NCBI RefSeq assembly: GCF_000015725.1
Contig: NC_008825.1
Coordinates: 558,001-622,000 of the forward strand
Length of the DNA stretch: 64,000 bases
Direction: 5' to 3'
Origin: Methylibium petroleiphilum PM1
GTDB lineage: Bacteria > Pseudomonadota > Gammaproteobacteria > Burkholderiales > Burkholderiaceae_C
Of the stretch, positions 15,653 to 24,238 are shown one piece after another; position 1 is the stretch's first letter, and each line of letters begins with the position of its first letter. The translations under genes were made by a program, and so were the position numbers. The notes beneath the pieces were generated by a model. That model ran no database searches, was not told the origin of the DNA, and saw only the letters and a list, made by a program, of their open reading frames with translations.

Positions 15653-18027
15653 GCCGTACCGCGCCGCATCGCGGCCGTGATCGCCGCGCCAGCCCTTGAC
15701 GCGATCTGCTGCTGAGTCTCGCGACTTGCCGGCTGGTGCAGCGTGAAGTTGTTGGTGACAACGACGCTCTGCTCCTTCGTACCGGCGGACTGCACCTTGC
15801 CCGACTGATTGCCCATCATCAGGAACTGCTGGCCGCCCACGTCAAGGACCTCAGGGCGCCGCTCGTTAACGCGGTACATCTTGCCGGCTGACACTGGGCC
15901 GCCGATCGCACGACCGCCTCCGAAGAAGCTTCCGACGGCGCTGAGGATCGATCCCCACCCGCCTTCACCTGAGTTCTTGAAGAACCCTTCAGCGGCATCG
16001 GCGAAGGGCTCAGTGATCCCCTTGCGGACCGCCAGCCGCAACAGATCCTGTTCCACGCCCTTGAGGATGTCGCGAAGGCCCTTGCCGCCGACGATCGCGT
16101 CTTCGAAGGCCGATGAGAATGTCAGGCCCAGCTCCTTGGCCGCGTCGCCCGCCTTCTCGGCTTCGGCCGCCACCTTCTCGGCTGCGCCACGATCGTCGAT
16201 GAGGCCTTGCCGCTCGCGAAGCAGGGCGATCTCCTTCTGCAGCGATTCGATGACGACCTTGCTGGCTCCGACGGACTGCAGTTGTGCGAGCGTTTCCTCT
16301 TTGATCGCGATGGCCGAGCTGATGCGGGCCTTCTCGATCGCGACGCGCTGACCGATCGAAGCACCGATCAGGGCGATCTCGTCCTTGAGCGCCTGGTTCT
16401 GCTCGATCATCTGGGCCACGCTCGCGACCGCGGCCTCATCTGCCCGCTGTTGAACCCGTGAAGCCTCTTCGCGAGCCTGTGCCGCGTCCTCCAGGGCCTT
16501 CGTCCAATCGCGCGCCAGGTCGACTTGTTGAGCCGTCGACAGCAGGGCCTCGCGCAGGGCAGGCGACACCTTGCCCAACCGATCCATCTGCAGATCCCTC
16601 AGCGTCTGCTCTGAAATGGTCAGGTTCTGGGTGGCCTCAAGCTGCTTTTGGAGGCTCTCCAGGTAGCGCTTGGCCTCGGCCTGCGGGTCGGCCTTGCTTC
16701 CGGTGGAGCGAGGCGGCTTGTCGGGGATCTTTAGCGAGGGCGCGGCGGACGGGGCCAGGCGGCGCGAGAGCGCATCGCTGGTGTCACCAACACCCTGAAG
16801 CGCTTGGCGCTGCTGCAGTTCACTGAGGAAATCGATCTGCTTGCGCGCGTTCCTGATGGCGTCGTCGATGGCTCGGGTGTCGGAGCCCGCACGCACGTAA
16901 CGCTGCCGGTCTCCCTCCAGGCCGGCCAGTTCTTCGCGCAAGGACTTGAGGTTGCCGGCCTGCGTCTTGAACGGGTTGATCGTGCCGAAGGTGATGATGG
17001 CGTCGAGCAGACCGTCGGCGTGCTTCATGCCCACCAGGAACTCGTCCGCCAAGTTGCTGACGGTCGGGATCAGGCTCGAAGCGAGGATGCGAGCCGCGTC
17101 CTCCGCGTTGGCCTTGATCTGGAAGATCTTCTTGTTGAAGTCTTCGGCCTTGAGCGCTGCCGCCGTGGTCGTGGTGGCGACAAGCTCGGTCTTCTCGGCC
17201 AGGTCGTTGAGCAGCGGCGCCGCCTCGCGGACGCTCTTCCCAAACAGCACCTGAATCGCACGGGCCCGACTGCCGTCATCAGCGACCTTGGCCAGGGCGA
17301 CCGCGGTTTGTCGCAGGGCTTCGGCGGGATCGATCTTCCGCAGCTCCTCTGCATTCAGGCCCAGCGCCTTGAGGATTCGGGCGGCTTCGGCGGAGTCGTC
17401 ATCGGTCTTGCTCAGCACCTGGTTGAACTTCACCAGCGTAGACGACATGCTTTCGAAGCCACCCCCGGTCTCGCGGGCGATGCGGTCCAGGGCGCTGATG
17501 TTCTCGATGCTGGCGCCTGTGGCGTCCTTGAGATCGTTGAAGGCATCTTGGGCGTTGATGGAGCGCTTGATGATGGCGGCGACCGCAGCACCGGCAGCGA
17601 CACTCAGCGTGGCGAGATAGGCCCCGTAGCGGGTCGCTGAGGCCCGCGCGGAGTTGTAGGCCGCCTCGGACTTCACCAGGGCTTCGGCTTGCGCCTTGCT
17701 GGCGGCGACAGAGCGAAGGGCGGCTTCAGCGGCCACAAGCTGGGAGCGGCTGGCGCCTCTCTGCGCGAGTTCGAACAGCTTCGCATCCACAGTCGACTTG
17801 TTGACCGTAGCGGCCTGCATCTGAAGTCGAGCGACCGTTGCATCGATCGAGCGGCGGGCGCTGGCACTGGCGGTGCCGATCTTGTCGAACCCGTCCGCAG
17901 CGCGCTTACCCGTCGCGTCTGCCGTGACGCCCAGGCTGGCGAGGCTCTTCTTCGCCTTGCCGACGCCGCTCTCGACGCCCTTGGAGTCGGCACTGATCTC
18001 GATCTGCGCCTTCAAATCACCGGCCAT
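15649..18027 (-). CDS. Phage tail tape-measure protein, lambda-like
   Basis: A 792-residue protein that would set tail length and reach the host membrane during injection. Residues up to about 330 include the conserved tape-measure core (FNDLKDATGASIENISALDR and RARAIQVLFGKSVREAAPLL). A long alanine, glutamate and glutamine-rich helical middle follows. The C-terminus has the lambda GpH-like end (SSAFEDAIVGGKGLRDILKG, then GGPVSAGKMYRVNERRPEVL). The ATG at 18027 has an AAAGGTGG ribosome site; an in-frame TTG two codons earlier is less likely. No other tail gene follows, which is odd for a working tail module. Confidence 0.9.
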   Translation of the reverse strand: MAGDLKAQIEISADSKGVESGVGKAKKSLASLGVTADATGKRAADGFDKIGTASASARRSIDATVARLQMQAATVNKSTVDAKLFELAQRGASRSQLVAAEAALRSVAASKAQAEALVKSEAAYNSARASATRYGAYLATLSVAAGAAVAAIIKRSINAQDAFNDLKDATGASIENISALDRIARETGGGFESMSSTLVKFNQVLSKTDDDSAEAARILKALGLNAEELRKIDPAEALRQTAVALAKVADDGSRARAIQVLFGKSVREAAPLLNDLAEKTELVATTTTAAALKAEDFNKKIFQIKANAEDAARILASSLIPTVSNLADEFLVGMKHADGLLDAIITFGTINPFKTQAGNLKSLREELAGLEGDRQRYVRAGSDTRAIDDAIRNARKQIDFLSELQQRQALQGVGDTSDALSRRLAPSAAPSLKIPDKPPRSTGSKADPQAEAKRYLESLQKQLEATQNLTISEQTLRDLQMDRLGKVSPALREALLSTAQQVDLARDWTKALEDAAQAREEASRVQQRADEAAVASVAQMIEQNQALKDEIALIGASIGQRVAIEKARISSAIAIKEETLAQLQSVGASKVVIESLQKEIALLRERQGLIDDRGAAEKVAAEAEKAGDAAKELGLTFSSAFEDAIVGGKGLRDILKGVEQDLLRLAVRKGITEPFADAAEGFFKNSGEGGWGSILSAVGSFFGGGRAIGGPVSAGKMYRVNERRPEVLDVGGQQFLMMGNQSGKVQSAGTKEQSVVVTNNFTLHQPASRETQQQIASRAGAAITAAMRRGTA

Positions 18028-18260
18028 CGTCAACCACCTTTCAAGTTAGGGTGCCCGCCACGCGCCCCGAAAGAGGGCTCTGCGGGCTGTCGCGGTTGCT
18101 TTCATGGACTCGGCGACTCACGACTTAGGCCGAGTGGGGCCGGCAGACACAGCCGACCCCATTTGTTGATTTCAAACGGCAATCAAATGCCGGGAAGGCC
18201 AGCATCCATGCGGGCTTGCAGGGCGTTTCGGTCCGTTTTGAATTCATTCAAATGGACGAT
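18028..18260. other. Intergenic stretch between HNH and tape-measure genes
   Basis: A 233-base stretch without a supported gene. On the minus strand a 40-codon frame exists (starting MNSKRTETPC), but it has no recognisable relatives or convincing ribosome site. In complete phages several morphogenesis genes would be expected between these two genes, so this is a possible deletion joint. Confidence 0.4.
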
Positions 18261-18650
18261 TTAATCCGTGCGTGCGGGAACCTGCGGTCTAGGTTTCATG
18301 GCCTTGCAGAGATCCGATCCCCCTCCGTCTCTCTCTTCGCGGGCCTTCTCGCCGTCATGACACTGCTTGCACATGGGCTGCCAGTTGGACTCATCCCAGA
18401 ACAGCGACTCAATGCCCTTATGTGGCACCTTGTGGTCAACCACTGTGGCCCGTGTGATCTCGCCCTTGCGCTCGCAGTAGCAGCACAAGGGATGCGCCCT
18501 CAGGTAGCGCTCTCGTGCCTGCTGCCAGCGGTAGCCGTAGCCTCGGGCTGTTGAGCCTTCCTTGCCTGCTCTCCAACTGCCCGGAGCAAGTGTGAGGAGC
18601 GGGCTGCCAAGGGCCGAAACCCTTGGCTTGAGCCTGATGAGACGGACCAC
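18261..18650 (-). CDS. HNH endonuclease, phage type
   Basis: A 129-residue protein. The zinc and nuclease motifs are PLCCYCERKG (CxxC), VVDHKVPHKG with the catalytic DH, and NWQPMCKQCHDGEKA (CxxCH). The N-terminal YGYRWQQARERYLRAHPLC is typical of phage HNH proteins, which help terminase cut DNA at cos sites. No terminase is visible in the element, so the nuclease may serve a helper phage's packaging machine or be a leftover. It lies three bases after the accessory phage gene. Confidence 0.88.
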   Translation of the reverse strand: MVRLIRLKPRVSALGSPLLTLAPGSWRAGKEGSTARGYGYRWQQARERYLRAHPLCCYCERKGEITRATVVDHKVPHKGIESLFWDESNWQPMCKQCHDGEKAREERDGGGSDLCKAMKPRPQVPARTD

Positions 18651-18653
18651 GGG

Positions 18654-19064
18654 TCACGGGACCGGGCACTGCACCGGATGGCCGAGCACAGCAACGGCCG
18701 AGATGAGCGCCGCCGATGCATTCCCGCTCGGGATGATCGTCATGCGCACATAGCGCTCGCCGCCCGTGTAGCCAAGTTTGCGGACCTGGTTGTCGCTGTC
18801 GTACCGGAAGCTCGCTAGAAACTCCGTGCCAATCATGTCCTTGTCGTACACGTCATAGGCCGTGCTCATATCCGATGTGGCTGAGTTCTCCAGCAGAACG
18901 GTGAACACCGCATCGGCGTCAGCGACCGAGCCAATGGCAATGCAGAAGGTGAGCGACCGATAGCCCAGCATGTCGATGACTTGGGACACGATCTGTGTGT
19001 TGTCGCTGACGCTGACCGGGCTGATGGCCCGACGGACATCGACGTTGTTGTACATATCTTTCAT
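18654..19064 (-). CDS. Phage structural accessory protein downstream of capsid
   Basis: A 136-residue protein (MKDMYNNVDVRRAISPVSV at the start) with the segments IDMLGYRSLTFCIAIGSVAD and YTGGERYVRMTIIPSGN. I have seen this pattern in phage proteins encoded next to HK97-type capsid genes. It looks like a beta-rich head decoration or head-completion protein; the exact role is not established. It starts 15 bases after the capsid stop and has a clear ribosome site. Confidence 0.65.
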   Translation of the reverse strand: MKDMYNNVDVRRAISPVSVSDNTQIVSQVIDMLGYRSLTFCIAIGSVADADAVFTVLLENSATSDMSTAYDVYDKDMIGTEFLASFRYDSDNQVRKLGYTGGERYVRMTIIPSGNASAALISAVAVLGHPVQCPVP

Positions 19065-19079
19065 CGTTGTTCCCCTCGA

Positions 19080-20246
19080 TCAGGCTGCAGAGAAGCGAAC
19101 CAGCTTGATCGCTTCGAAGTTGGCGACAGCGCCACCGACACGCTGGTAGGCGTACAGGTTCACCTTGGGCTTGTTGGTGTACGGGTCCACCAGGAAGCGT
19201 GTGCCCAGACGACGAACGAACGTGTAGCCGCGCCGGAAGTTGCCGAAGGCGATCGACAGCGAGTTCGTCGCGATCGATGCCATCTGGTCGTCTTCGATCA
19301 CGGGGTAGCCCAGCAGCGTGGACGGCAGGCCAGCCGTGGTCGACGCGGCCCAGAGCGATTCGCCGTCGGTCGTCTTGAGCTTGCGCAGCGTCGCCGCGGT
19401 GGAGCGGTTCATCACCCAGGAAGCGCCGGTGCGGTACTGCGGCTTGAGAGCGGCCACCGTGTCCACCAGAACGTCCGTCTTCGTGGTGCTGTTGAAAGCG
19501 CCATCGGTGCCGGTCGGCAGGTACTGCAGCGTGCCCCAGGGGCGCGTGGCATCAGCCGTGGCGGCGATCGGGTAGTTGGTGAACCCGGACGGTCTCGCGG
19601 CGCCGTCACCAGCGATGATCGACGCGCCGAACGAGAAGCCGAACTTCTCGCCGATCTTGGTGTTGAGCCAGTCCATCACGTTGAACGACGCGGTGTCGAT
19701 TAGCTTCTGGCTCACGGCCGGCATCGCGTACACCTCATGCAGCGGCACGATGAACTTACCCAGGGCCGGCGCCGTGGTCTCGGAGCGACTGTCTAGCTCG
19801 CCCACCCAGGTGACGCCCACCTCGTCGCGGTCGACGATCTCTTCGAACTCGTCGGTCGGCTCGAGATCCACGAGGCGAACCGAACTCAGTAGCGGCGAGG
19901 TTTCGAGCATCACCCGCGTGACCTCGTCCGACATCTGAGGCAGCACCATGTAGCCGCCGGCCGGGTCGTTGCCGGTGTGCATGGCCTTGGCCTCGACGAA
20001 GTGCTTCTCAGCGCGGGCCTGGTCGCCTGCGATCAGGGCACGAGCGCCGAGATCGAGCGACTTGCGCTGAGCGTCCGACAGAGGCATCGGCGACGCGAAG
20101 CCGGCACCGGGGCGGTTCGACTTCTTGGCGAAGTCTTGAACCAACTGCCGCACTTCCTCGAATTCCTTGTCTTTCCTGTCGCGCCAAGCCTCAAGGGACT
20201 TGTTGCTTTTGTCGAGCTCTTCGGCGATGTCTGCAATCGTCATCAT
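19080..20246 (-). CDS. HK97-type major capsid protein
   Basis: A 388-residue phage capsid protein. The first 60-70 residues form a charged coiled coil (EELDKSNKSLEAWRDRKDKE), as in the delta scaffold domain cut off by prohead protease. The rest has HK97-fold landmarks: GGYMVLPQMSDEVTRVMLET, an E-loop region, GDGAARPSGFTNYP and ASWVMNRSTAATLRKLK. No protease gene lies upstream. Start codons at 20246 and 20243 are adjacent, and GTG at 20249 is a third option; AAAGGA precedes all. The start overlaps the stop of the preceding small gene. Confidence 0.92.
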   Translation of the reverse strand: MMTIADIAEELDKSNKSLEAWRDRKDKEFEEVRQLVQDFAKKSNRPGAGFASPMPLSDAQRKSLDLGARALIAGDQARAEKHFVEAKAMHTGNDPAGGYMVLPQMSDEVTRVMLETSPLLSSVRLVDLEPTDEFEEIVDRDEVGVTWVGELDSRSETTAPALGKFIVPLHEVYAMPAVSQKLIDTASFNVMDWLNTKIGEKFGFSFGASIIAGDGAARPSGFTNYPIAATADATRPWGTLQYLPTGTDGAFNSTTKTDVLVDTVAALKPQYRTGASWVMNRSTAATLRKLKTTDGESLWAASTTAGLPSTLLGYPVIEDDQMASIATNSLSIAFGNFRRGYTFVRRLGTRFLVDPYTNKPKVNLYAYQRVGGAVANFEAIKLVRFSAA

Positions 20247-20602
20247 CACAATTTCCTTTCGATAACTTCCGTGGTGCGCCTCAGGAGCGCAGCGAGTTCG
20301 GACAGGTCATCGGAAGGAGCCGCAAGGGCTTTGAACCCCCGGGTTGCGATGGTGTTAGCTTCGCGCTTGCTGAATCCAAGCATGCGCAATGCCGCCTCCA
20401 TCTCGCGGATGGTGCGGGGCTTCGACTGCGCTGGAGACGAACCAGGCGGCGGAGAAGAACCACATTCTTCGCGAGAGCAAACCGAGTGTCCCGATGACAC
20501 GTCCGTTTCCTGCTCGCCTGTGGTCCCGCCACTGGTTGAGTAGGCTGAGGCCAGAGCATCCCGCTCGGCCTCGACGCTTGTATTGTAAGAGCTGCCGCTC
20601 AT
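20246..20602 (-). CDS. Small phage protein upstream of capsid
   Basis: A 118-residue protein. The first half is serine-rich and low in complexity; the second half has MEAALRMLGFSKREANTIATRGFKAL, a helical pattern seen in small phage-encoded proteins beside capsid genes. It ends by overlapping the capsid start and begins five bases after the preceding small gene. Function unknown; a head-assembly helper is possible from position only. Confidence 0.6.
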   Translation of the reverse strand: MSGSSYNTSVEAERDALASAYSTSGGTTGEQETDVSSGHSVCSREECGSSPPPGSSPAQSKPRTIREMEAALRMLGFSKREANTIATRGFKALAAPSDDLSELAALLRRTTEVIERKL

Positions 20603-20606
20603 GTGT

Positions 20607-20864
20607 TCAATGGCCCGACGGCAATTGCAGCTCGATTCGACGCAGCAAATGCGTGTCGTTGCCTTGGGTATCGACAGTGACGACGCGCAGATGCGGGAAA
20701 GCACCGAACGTCATCTCGACGCGGATCTCGTGAGCATCGCGAAGACTGGCGCGCAGCGCCGGTACGTCTTCAGGTTGGACGAGCCCTTGCATGGTGATCA
20801 GCTCGCGAGCGGCCTGCATCAGGATGCCGACGCACTTGTCTTCGATGGTCTGTGGTGTGCTCAT
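20607..20864 (-). CDS. Small phage protein, unknown
   Basis: An 85-residue protein (MSTPQTIEDKCVGILMQAAR at the start) with a mixed helix and strand pattern (EIRVEMTFGAFPHLRVVTVD). It is the first gene after the iteron-like segment and starts the apparent structural transcript with the next small gene and the capsid. No family recognised. Confidence 0.55.
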   Translation of the reverse strand: MSTPQTIEDKCVGILMQAARELITMQGLVQPEDVPALRASLRDAHEIRVEMTFGAFPHLRVVTVDTQGNDTHLLRRIELQLPSGH

Positions 20865-20927
20865 GTGGTTCTCGTTGAGGTCACGAATCGCAGCGTGCGA
20901 TTCGAAAGACGGGCTTTGCACTTCCCA

Positions 20928-21020
20928 CCCTTACGCCCTTACCGCCCTTACGACCTATCCATTCGGTAAGGGTCGTAAGGGCCGTTAGGTCTGTAGGTCC
21001 GTAAGGTAGGTAAGGTAAAT
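20928..21020. other. Iteron cluster with 12-bp perfect inverted repeat: candidate element origin
   Basis: Copies of CCCTTAC(G/C) lie at 20928-20935, 20936-20943 and 20945-20952. Inverted copies G(G)TAAGGG lie at 20965-20972 and 20974-20981, with degenerate copies up to about 21017. GCCCTTACGACC (20944-20955) and GGTCGTAAGGGC (20971-20982) form a perfect inverted repeat with a 15-base spacer. The segment directly follows the RepA-like ATPase gene, the usual place for a satellite or phage replication origin. It also separates the replication and structural genes, so a regulatory or terminator role is possible. Confidence 0.6.
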
Positions 21021-21022
21021 GT

Positions 21023-21985
21023 TTAAGAGACATGCCAGTGCTCCCCGGCGAAGCGGACAAGCCCGCGATCAGCCATGCGCTTCAATCGTTCATAGGCAGA
21101 GACGCGGTGAATGCCGAGCGCTTCGCCGAGCTGAGGCCCTGTCATGCCGCCGGAGATCTCGAGGTGCTTCAGCACTTCTGCCTCGTTGGACGAGTAGCGC
21201 GGCCCGTTGACGAGCTGCCATCCCTGATCGACGCGCTCAATCGGGAAGGTGTCTTCATCACGTTCCCAGTCCCGACCTTGGATGTGCAGGGTGTACTCAG
21301 ACCCCTTGCGGCTCATGATCCAGATCGAATCGCAGGCGCCAGCGATTGCGGCGGACCCGCTGATGCTGTCGATCGGGTCGTCACTGATGGACTTGCGCTT
21401 GTGGTGGACACAGACGATCGCTAGGCCCGGCCGATCTCGGCATAGCTGCTGCAGGGGGCCGAGTGCCTCGTAGTCAGCCGCATAGGCGTTCTGCTTCCCG
21501 GCGCCGGGATCTCGGAAGCGCTGCAGGGTGTCGATCACCACGAGCTTGATCTCGGGATCGCGGTCGAGCGTGTTGGCAATCTCATCGATGCCCAGCAGCC
21601 CGCGCGGCCAGCTCGTCGCGTACAGCAACCAGCCTGACTCGATGCCCACCGCGCCGGCTTGCTCCAGCTTGCGGCGCAGGCGCCTCTCGTTGGTCTCCAG
21701 GTCGATCATCAAGACCTTGGCGCGGGGTACGGACTGGCCCCACATCTCGCCGCCCTTGGTAACCGCGACGACGATCTGGAGCATCAGCGTCGACTTGCCG
21801 ACCTTGGGGTTTGCTACGAGCAGGCCGAGGCCCTCGTATAGCCAGGTCGGTACGATGGCCCGCACAGGTGTTGGTGTCGTCATCAGCAGCCTCGCAGCGT
21901 CGTGAATCAACGGGGTGGCAATGCGCTTCGCCTGTGCCCTGCGATCGACCTTCTCCTGCGCTTCCTGCAACAGCGGCGTCGTCAT
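21023..21985 (-). CDS. RepA-like RecA-fold ATPase/helicase (AAA_25 type)
   Basis: A 320-residue protein. Walker A is ANPKVGKST near residues 58-66, a Walker B-like strand KVLMIDLE near 92, and LVVIDTLQRF near 147. This is the layout of RepA-type hexameric replicative helicases and related ATPases found in phages and satellites. The C-terminal 70 residues look like a winged helix (GPQLGEALGIHRVSAYERLK). It probably opens or unwinds the element's origin at the adjacent iterons. Its start overlaps the preceding small gene (ATGA). Confidence 0.85.
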   Translation of the reverse strand: MTTPLLQEAQEKVDRRAQAKRIATPLIHDAARLLMTTPTPVRAIVPTWLYEGLGLLVANPKVGKSTLMLQIVVAVTKGGEMWGQSVPRAKVLMIDLETNERRLRRKLEQAGAVGIESGWLLYATSWPRGLLGIDEIANTLDRDPEIKLVVIDTLQRFRDPGAGKQNAYAADYEALGPLQQLCRDRPGLAIVCVHHKRKSISDDPIDSISGSAAIAGACDSIWIMSRKGSEYTLHIQGRDWERDEDTFPIERVDQGWQLVNGPRYSSNEAEVLKHLEISGGMTGPQLGEALGIHRVSAYERLKRMADRGLVRFAGEHWHVS

Positions 21986-22230
21986 CCGATGGCCTCATCT
22001 GCCAGCACATCAACGCGCTGTGCGGCCACAAGAAGGCGTTGCCGGTCTTCGGCGGTGAGGGGCTTGCCGTTGGCCAGGCCGCAGGCGGCCACGGCGACGA
22101 ACGTGGCCTCGAACTGCAAGACGGCGAGGGCCTCCCGAGCACTCAGCGTGCGCGGCCTCTTCTTGGCCCATGCGCGCGACTCGACCGCGATCTTGTCGAT
22201 GGCGGATTCGGCTGCGTAGACGGGCTCCAT
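21982..22230 (-). CDS. Small element protein, unknown
   Basis: An 82-residue, mostly helical protein (MEPVYAAESAIDKIAVESRA at the start), ending KPLTAEDRQRLLVAAQRVD. It overlaps the RepA-like gene by four bases and abuts the next gene upstream, so it is part of a coupled small-gene run. The DRQRL pattern is common in small phage and plasmid replication-region proteins, but the function is unknown. Confidence 0.55.
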   Translation of the reverse strand: MEPVYAAESAIDKIAVESRAWAKKRPRTLSAREALAVLQFEATFVAVAACGLANGKPLTAEDRQRLLVAAQRVDVLADEAIG

Positions 22231-22487
22231 CAGCGGCCCTCCGTGCGGTCCAGGAAGGCGCTCACGCTGCGCAGATCGGGTGCGTACGCGGTACGGTCCC
22301 ACCGAGCTATCAGGTAGCCGCCGCATGTCAGCCGATGCAGGGCGAAGCCCTTCAGCGCGAGGTGCGCCGCGAGCGTCGCGAACTTCTTGTCAACGTCGGC
22401 GCCGTCGCCGACAATCGGGGTGCGTTCTATCTCTAGCGCCCGGTCGGCTGCAACCGCTCCGGGCGCTTTTTCGTCCGGGCCGCTCAT
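22230..22487 (-). CDS. Small element protein, unknown
   Basis: An 85-residue protein with KKFATLAAHLALKGFALHRLTCGGYLIARW in pieces across residues 34-63, a short helix-strand unit resembling small proteins of integrated elements. Its start overlaps the gene before it and its stop overlaps the gene after it. Function unknown. Confidence 0.55.
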   Translation of the reverse strand: MSGPDEKAPGAVAADRALEIERTPIVGDGADVDKKFATLAAHLALKGFALHRLTCGGYLIARWDRTAYAPDLRSVSAFLDRTEGR

Positions 22488-22735
22488 TGCGCCCCCGCGA
22501 CGTTCGCGTGCCCAATGGCAAGAACCGCATCGTCGAACTGCTGTTCATCAACAAGCAATCGACCGGTTGGCATCAGGATCGCGCGCTTCTCGATAAGCGC
22601 TGGACGGTGCCGCCGCATGAACCATTGAAGGCTCGTTGGACTAGGGAAGATGTGACCGCGCGCGGCTTGATATTCCTCGGCGGTGATCAGTCGAGAAAGT
22701 AACGTGGTATCAGGTGCCAAAGCAAAACCCTCCAA
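22484..22735 (-). CDS. Small putative DNA-binding protein (AlpA/excisionase-like candidate)
   Basis: An 83-residue protein with LITAEEYQAARGHIFPSPTS and LQWFMRRHRPALIEKRAIL followed by a short wing-like tail. This pattern recurs in integrated elements near integrases and suggests a helix-turn-helix. In satellites AlpA-like proteins control excision and expression, which fits the position, but the match is by pattern only. It starts the tightly overlapping set that leads to the RepA-like gene. Confidence 0.5.
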   Translation of the reverse strand: MEGFALAPDTTLLSRLITAEEYQAARGHIFPSPTSLQWFMRRHRPALIEKRAILMPTGRLLVDEQQFDDAVLAIGHANVAGAQ

Positions 22736-22832
22736 AGCTAGCCAGCAAGACGGGCCGCCAGACCCGAAGTCACTGCGTATTGCTGTGACTTGCCGCGCAG
22801 TTTGGAGAGGGCTTGCTCTTTTGCCAGACTAC

Positions 22833-23552
22833 CTAAGAAGCTTGTTTTTTCTTCTTAGGTTTGCTCCGCCTTTCTAGCGGGGAGTCCTTGAGGATGGCTG
22901 CAACATCATCTTTGGTGAGTTGATCGACTGGCCGCAGGACGGCGTTAGTAAAGCGCGCCGCAACGAGTGGAAGTTCGCTGTCAAACCTGCGCACAAAGTT
23001 GAAGCAGAGCCATCTGACAAAGGCGGCGACCTTTGGGCGGCTTTTTTGGCGCGTCACCGCACGCGGACCCAGCGATACAAGGTGCTTGTCTGCTAGTTCA
23101 ACCGTCCGATCGAGCATTTCGCTGATAGACATGGAGTAGCCAAATCCAAGTCCCACGCCTTCGGTAGGAAGATCGCGCCAGCCGATCCAAAGCTGAGCAG
23201 GCGGCTCACAATTGCTGTTGAGCTGATACAGCGTCGCAGTCCCGGGTGGCAAGGAAGAAAGCTTGATCGCCTGCTTGAGACGCAAGGCAAGGTCTTTGAC
23301 TCGCTCTACCTCTTTACGCTCAACCAGCGTCGGCTTGCGACGGGTCTCATTGCTCGCTCGCTCGACCGCATGGCAGATATCACTGAATACAGCCATTTGG
23401 ATATCGCCAAATCGACGCAACTGACTCCACGCCTGTTTCGCTGATTCGTCGGATAGCAAACGGTCAGCAATTGATATCCATGCCGCGGGCGCCGAGCTGC
23501 GATGCTCTTCGGCCCACGTCGCAAGGGTCGGCGCTGGTTGAGGTTTTGTCAT
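22833..23552 (-). CDS. Element protein of unknown function
   Basis: A 239-residue soluble protein (MTKPQPAPTLATWAEEHRSS at the start) with a charged C-terminal tail rich in lysine. Helical segments such as ERKEVERVKDLALRLKQAIK suggest an all-alpha core. No family recognised. Its codon use is a little less GC-rich than that of the chromosome genes. Confidence 0.55.
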   Translation of the reverse strand: MTKPQPAPTLATWAEEHRSSAPAAWISIADRLLSDESAKQAWSQLRRFGDIQMAVFSDICHAVERASNETRRKPTLVERKEVERVKDLALRLKQAIKLSSLPPGTATLYQLNSNCEPPAQLWIGWRDLPTEGVGLGFGYSMSISEMLDRTVELADKHLVSLGPRAVTRQKSRPKVAAFVRWLCFNFVRRFDSELPLVAARFTNAVLRPVDQLTKDDVAAILKDSPLERRSKPKKKKQAS

Positions 23553-23661
23553 TTTGTTCTTTGCCGCTGCGGAGCTAAGAATCCACCGAAGACGGTATCC
23601 TGAAGCAACCCCCCAGACGTACCTCTCGGCGCCGCTTCAGTCTTGTTTGTCTTACCCACCT

Positions 23662-24132
23662 TTAATGCGCTTGGGAACTGCGGGCGGTCTTCATCTTCTG
23701 CGACTGTTCGCGCACAAAGACCAAGTCCTGATGAGCCAGGCTCAGGGCCTTCTCGAAGTATTCAGGATTCGCGATCTGGGCCGCACCAAAAAGCGCATCG
23801 TGCATGACGCTCACGAAGCCATTCGCGGCGCCTTGCCGGCTTTTCGTTTCGAAGTCTGTCTGTTCGTCTTTGATCCGCATCGCCTCTTTAAGGGCTTCTT
23901 GCAACACAAATCGGTTCCGGACTGAACTGTCGCGCGACAGCGCAGTGAACATCTCCCGCGCCGCACGGATCCCGGTCAGCTTGCCCTCGTAGAAGTGTTC
24001 TTCAGGAACATCGAAGAACGATACAAACAGCAGGCGCTTTCGCCGCGTGTAGGTTTCACTCACGAACGAAAACTGGTCATCTCGAACCAAGACGATGTTT
24101 GCTGGCACGGGGGCTAAAGTTTCGGAAGCCAT
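23662..24132 (-). CDS. Element protein of unknown function
   Basis: A 156-residue protein (MASETLAPVPANIVLVRDDQ at the start). The ATG at 24132 is preceded by AAAGGAA at a slightly long distance and is better supported than in-frame codons upstream. Segments include RRKRLLFVSFFDVPEEHFYE and a long C-terminal helix. No family recognised; it sits between the integrase and the replication genes. Confidence 0.55.
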   Translation of the reverse strand: MASETLAPVPANIVLVRDDQFSFVSETYTRRKRLLFVSFFDVPEEHFYEGKLTGIRAAREMFTALSRDSSVRNRFVLQEALKEAMRIKDEQTDFETKSRQGAANGFVSVMHDALFGAAQIANPEYFEKALSLAHQDLVFVREQSQKMKTARSSQAH

Positions 24133-24238
24133 GGTGTGCGATTCCTTTAAGGGTTGCACGTTAGGGTCAGCGGTCGGTCGGTGTGTCAGCACCTTCCGGC
24201 CGCGCTTGCACCAGGACCGCTGATGCGCCGGATGATCA

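Noticed and set aside
18116-18238. Forty-codon frame between HNH and tape-measure genes
   Set aside because: No recognisable relatives, no good ribosome site and unusual composition.
20928-21020. CRISPR array
   Set aside because: The repeats are 7-12 bases, in both orientations, with no regular spacers. An iteron or palindrome reading fits better.
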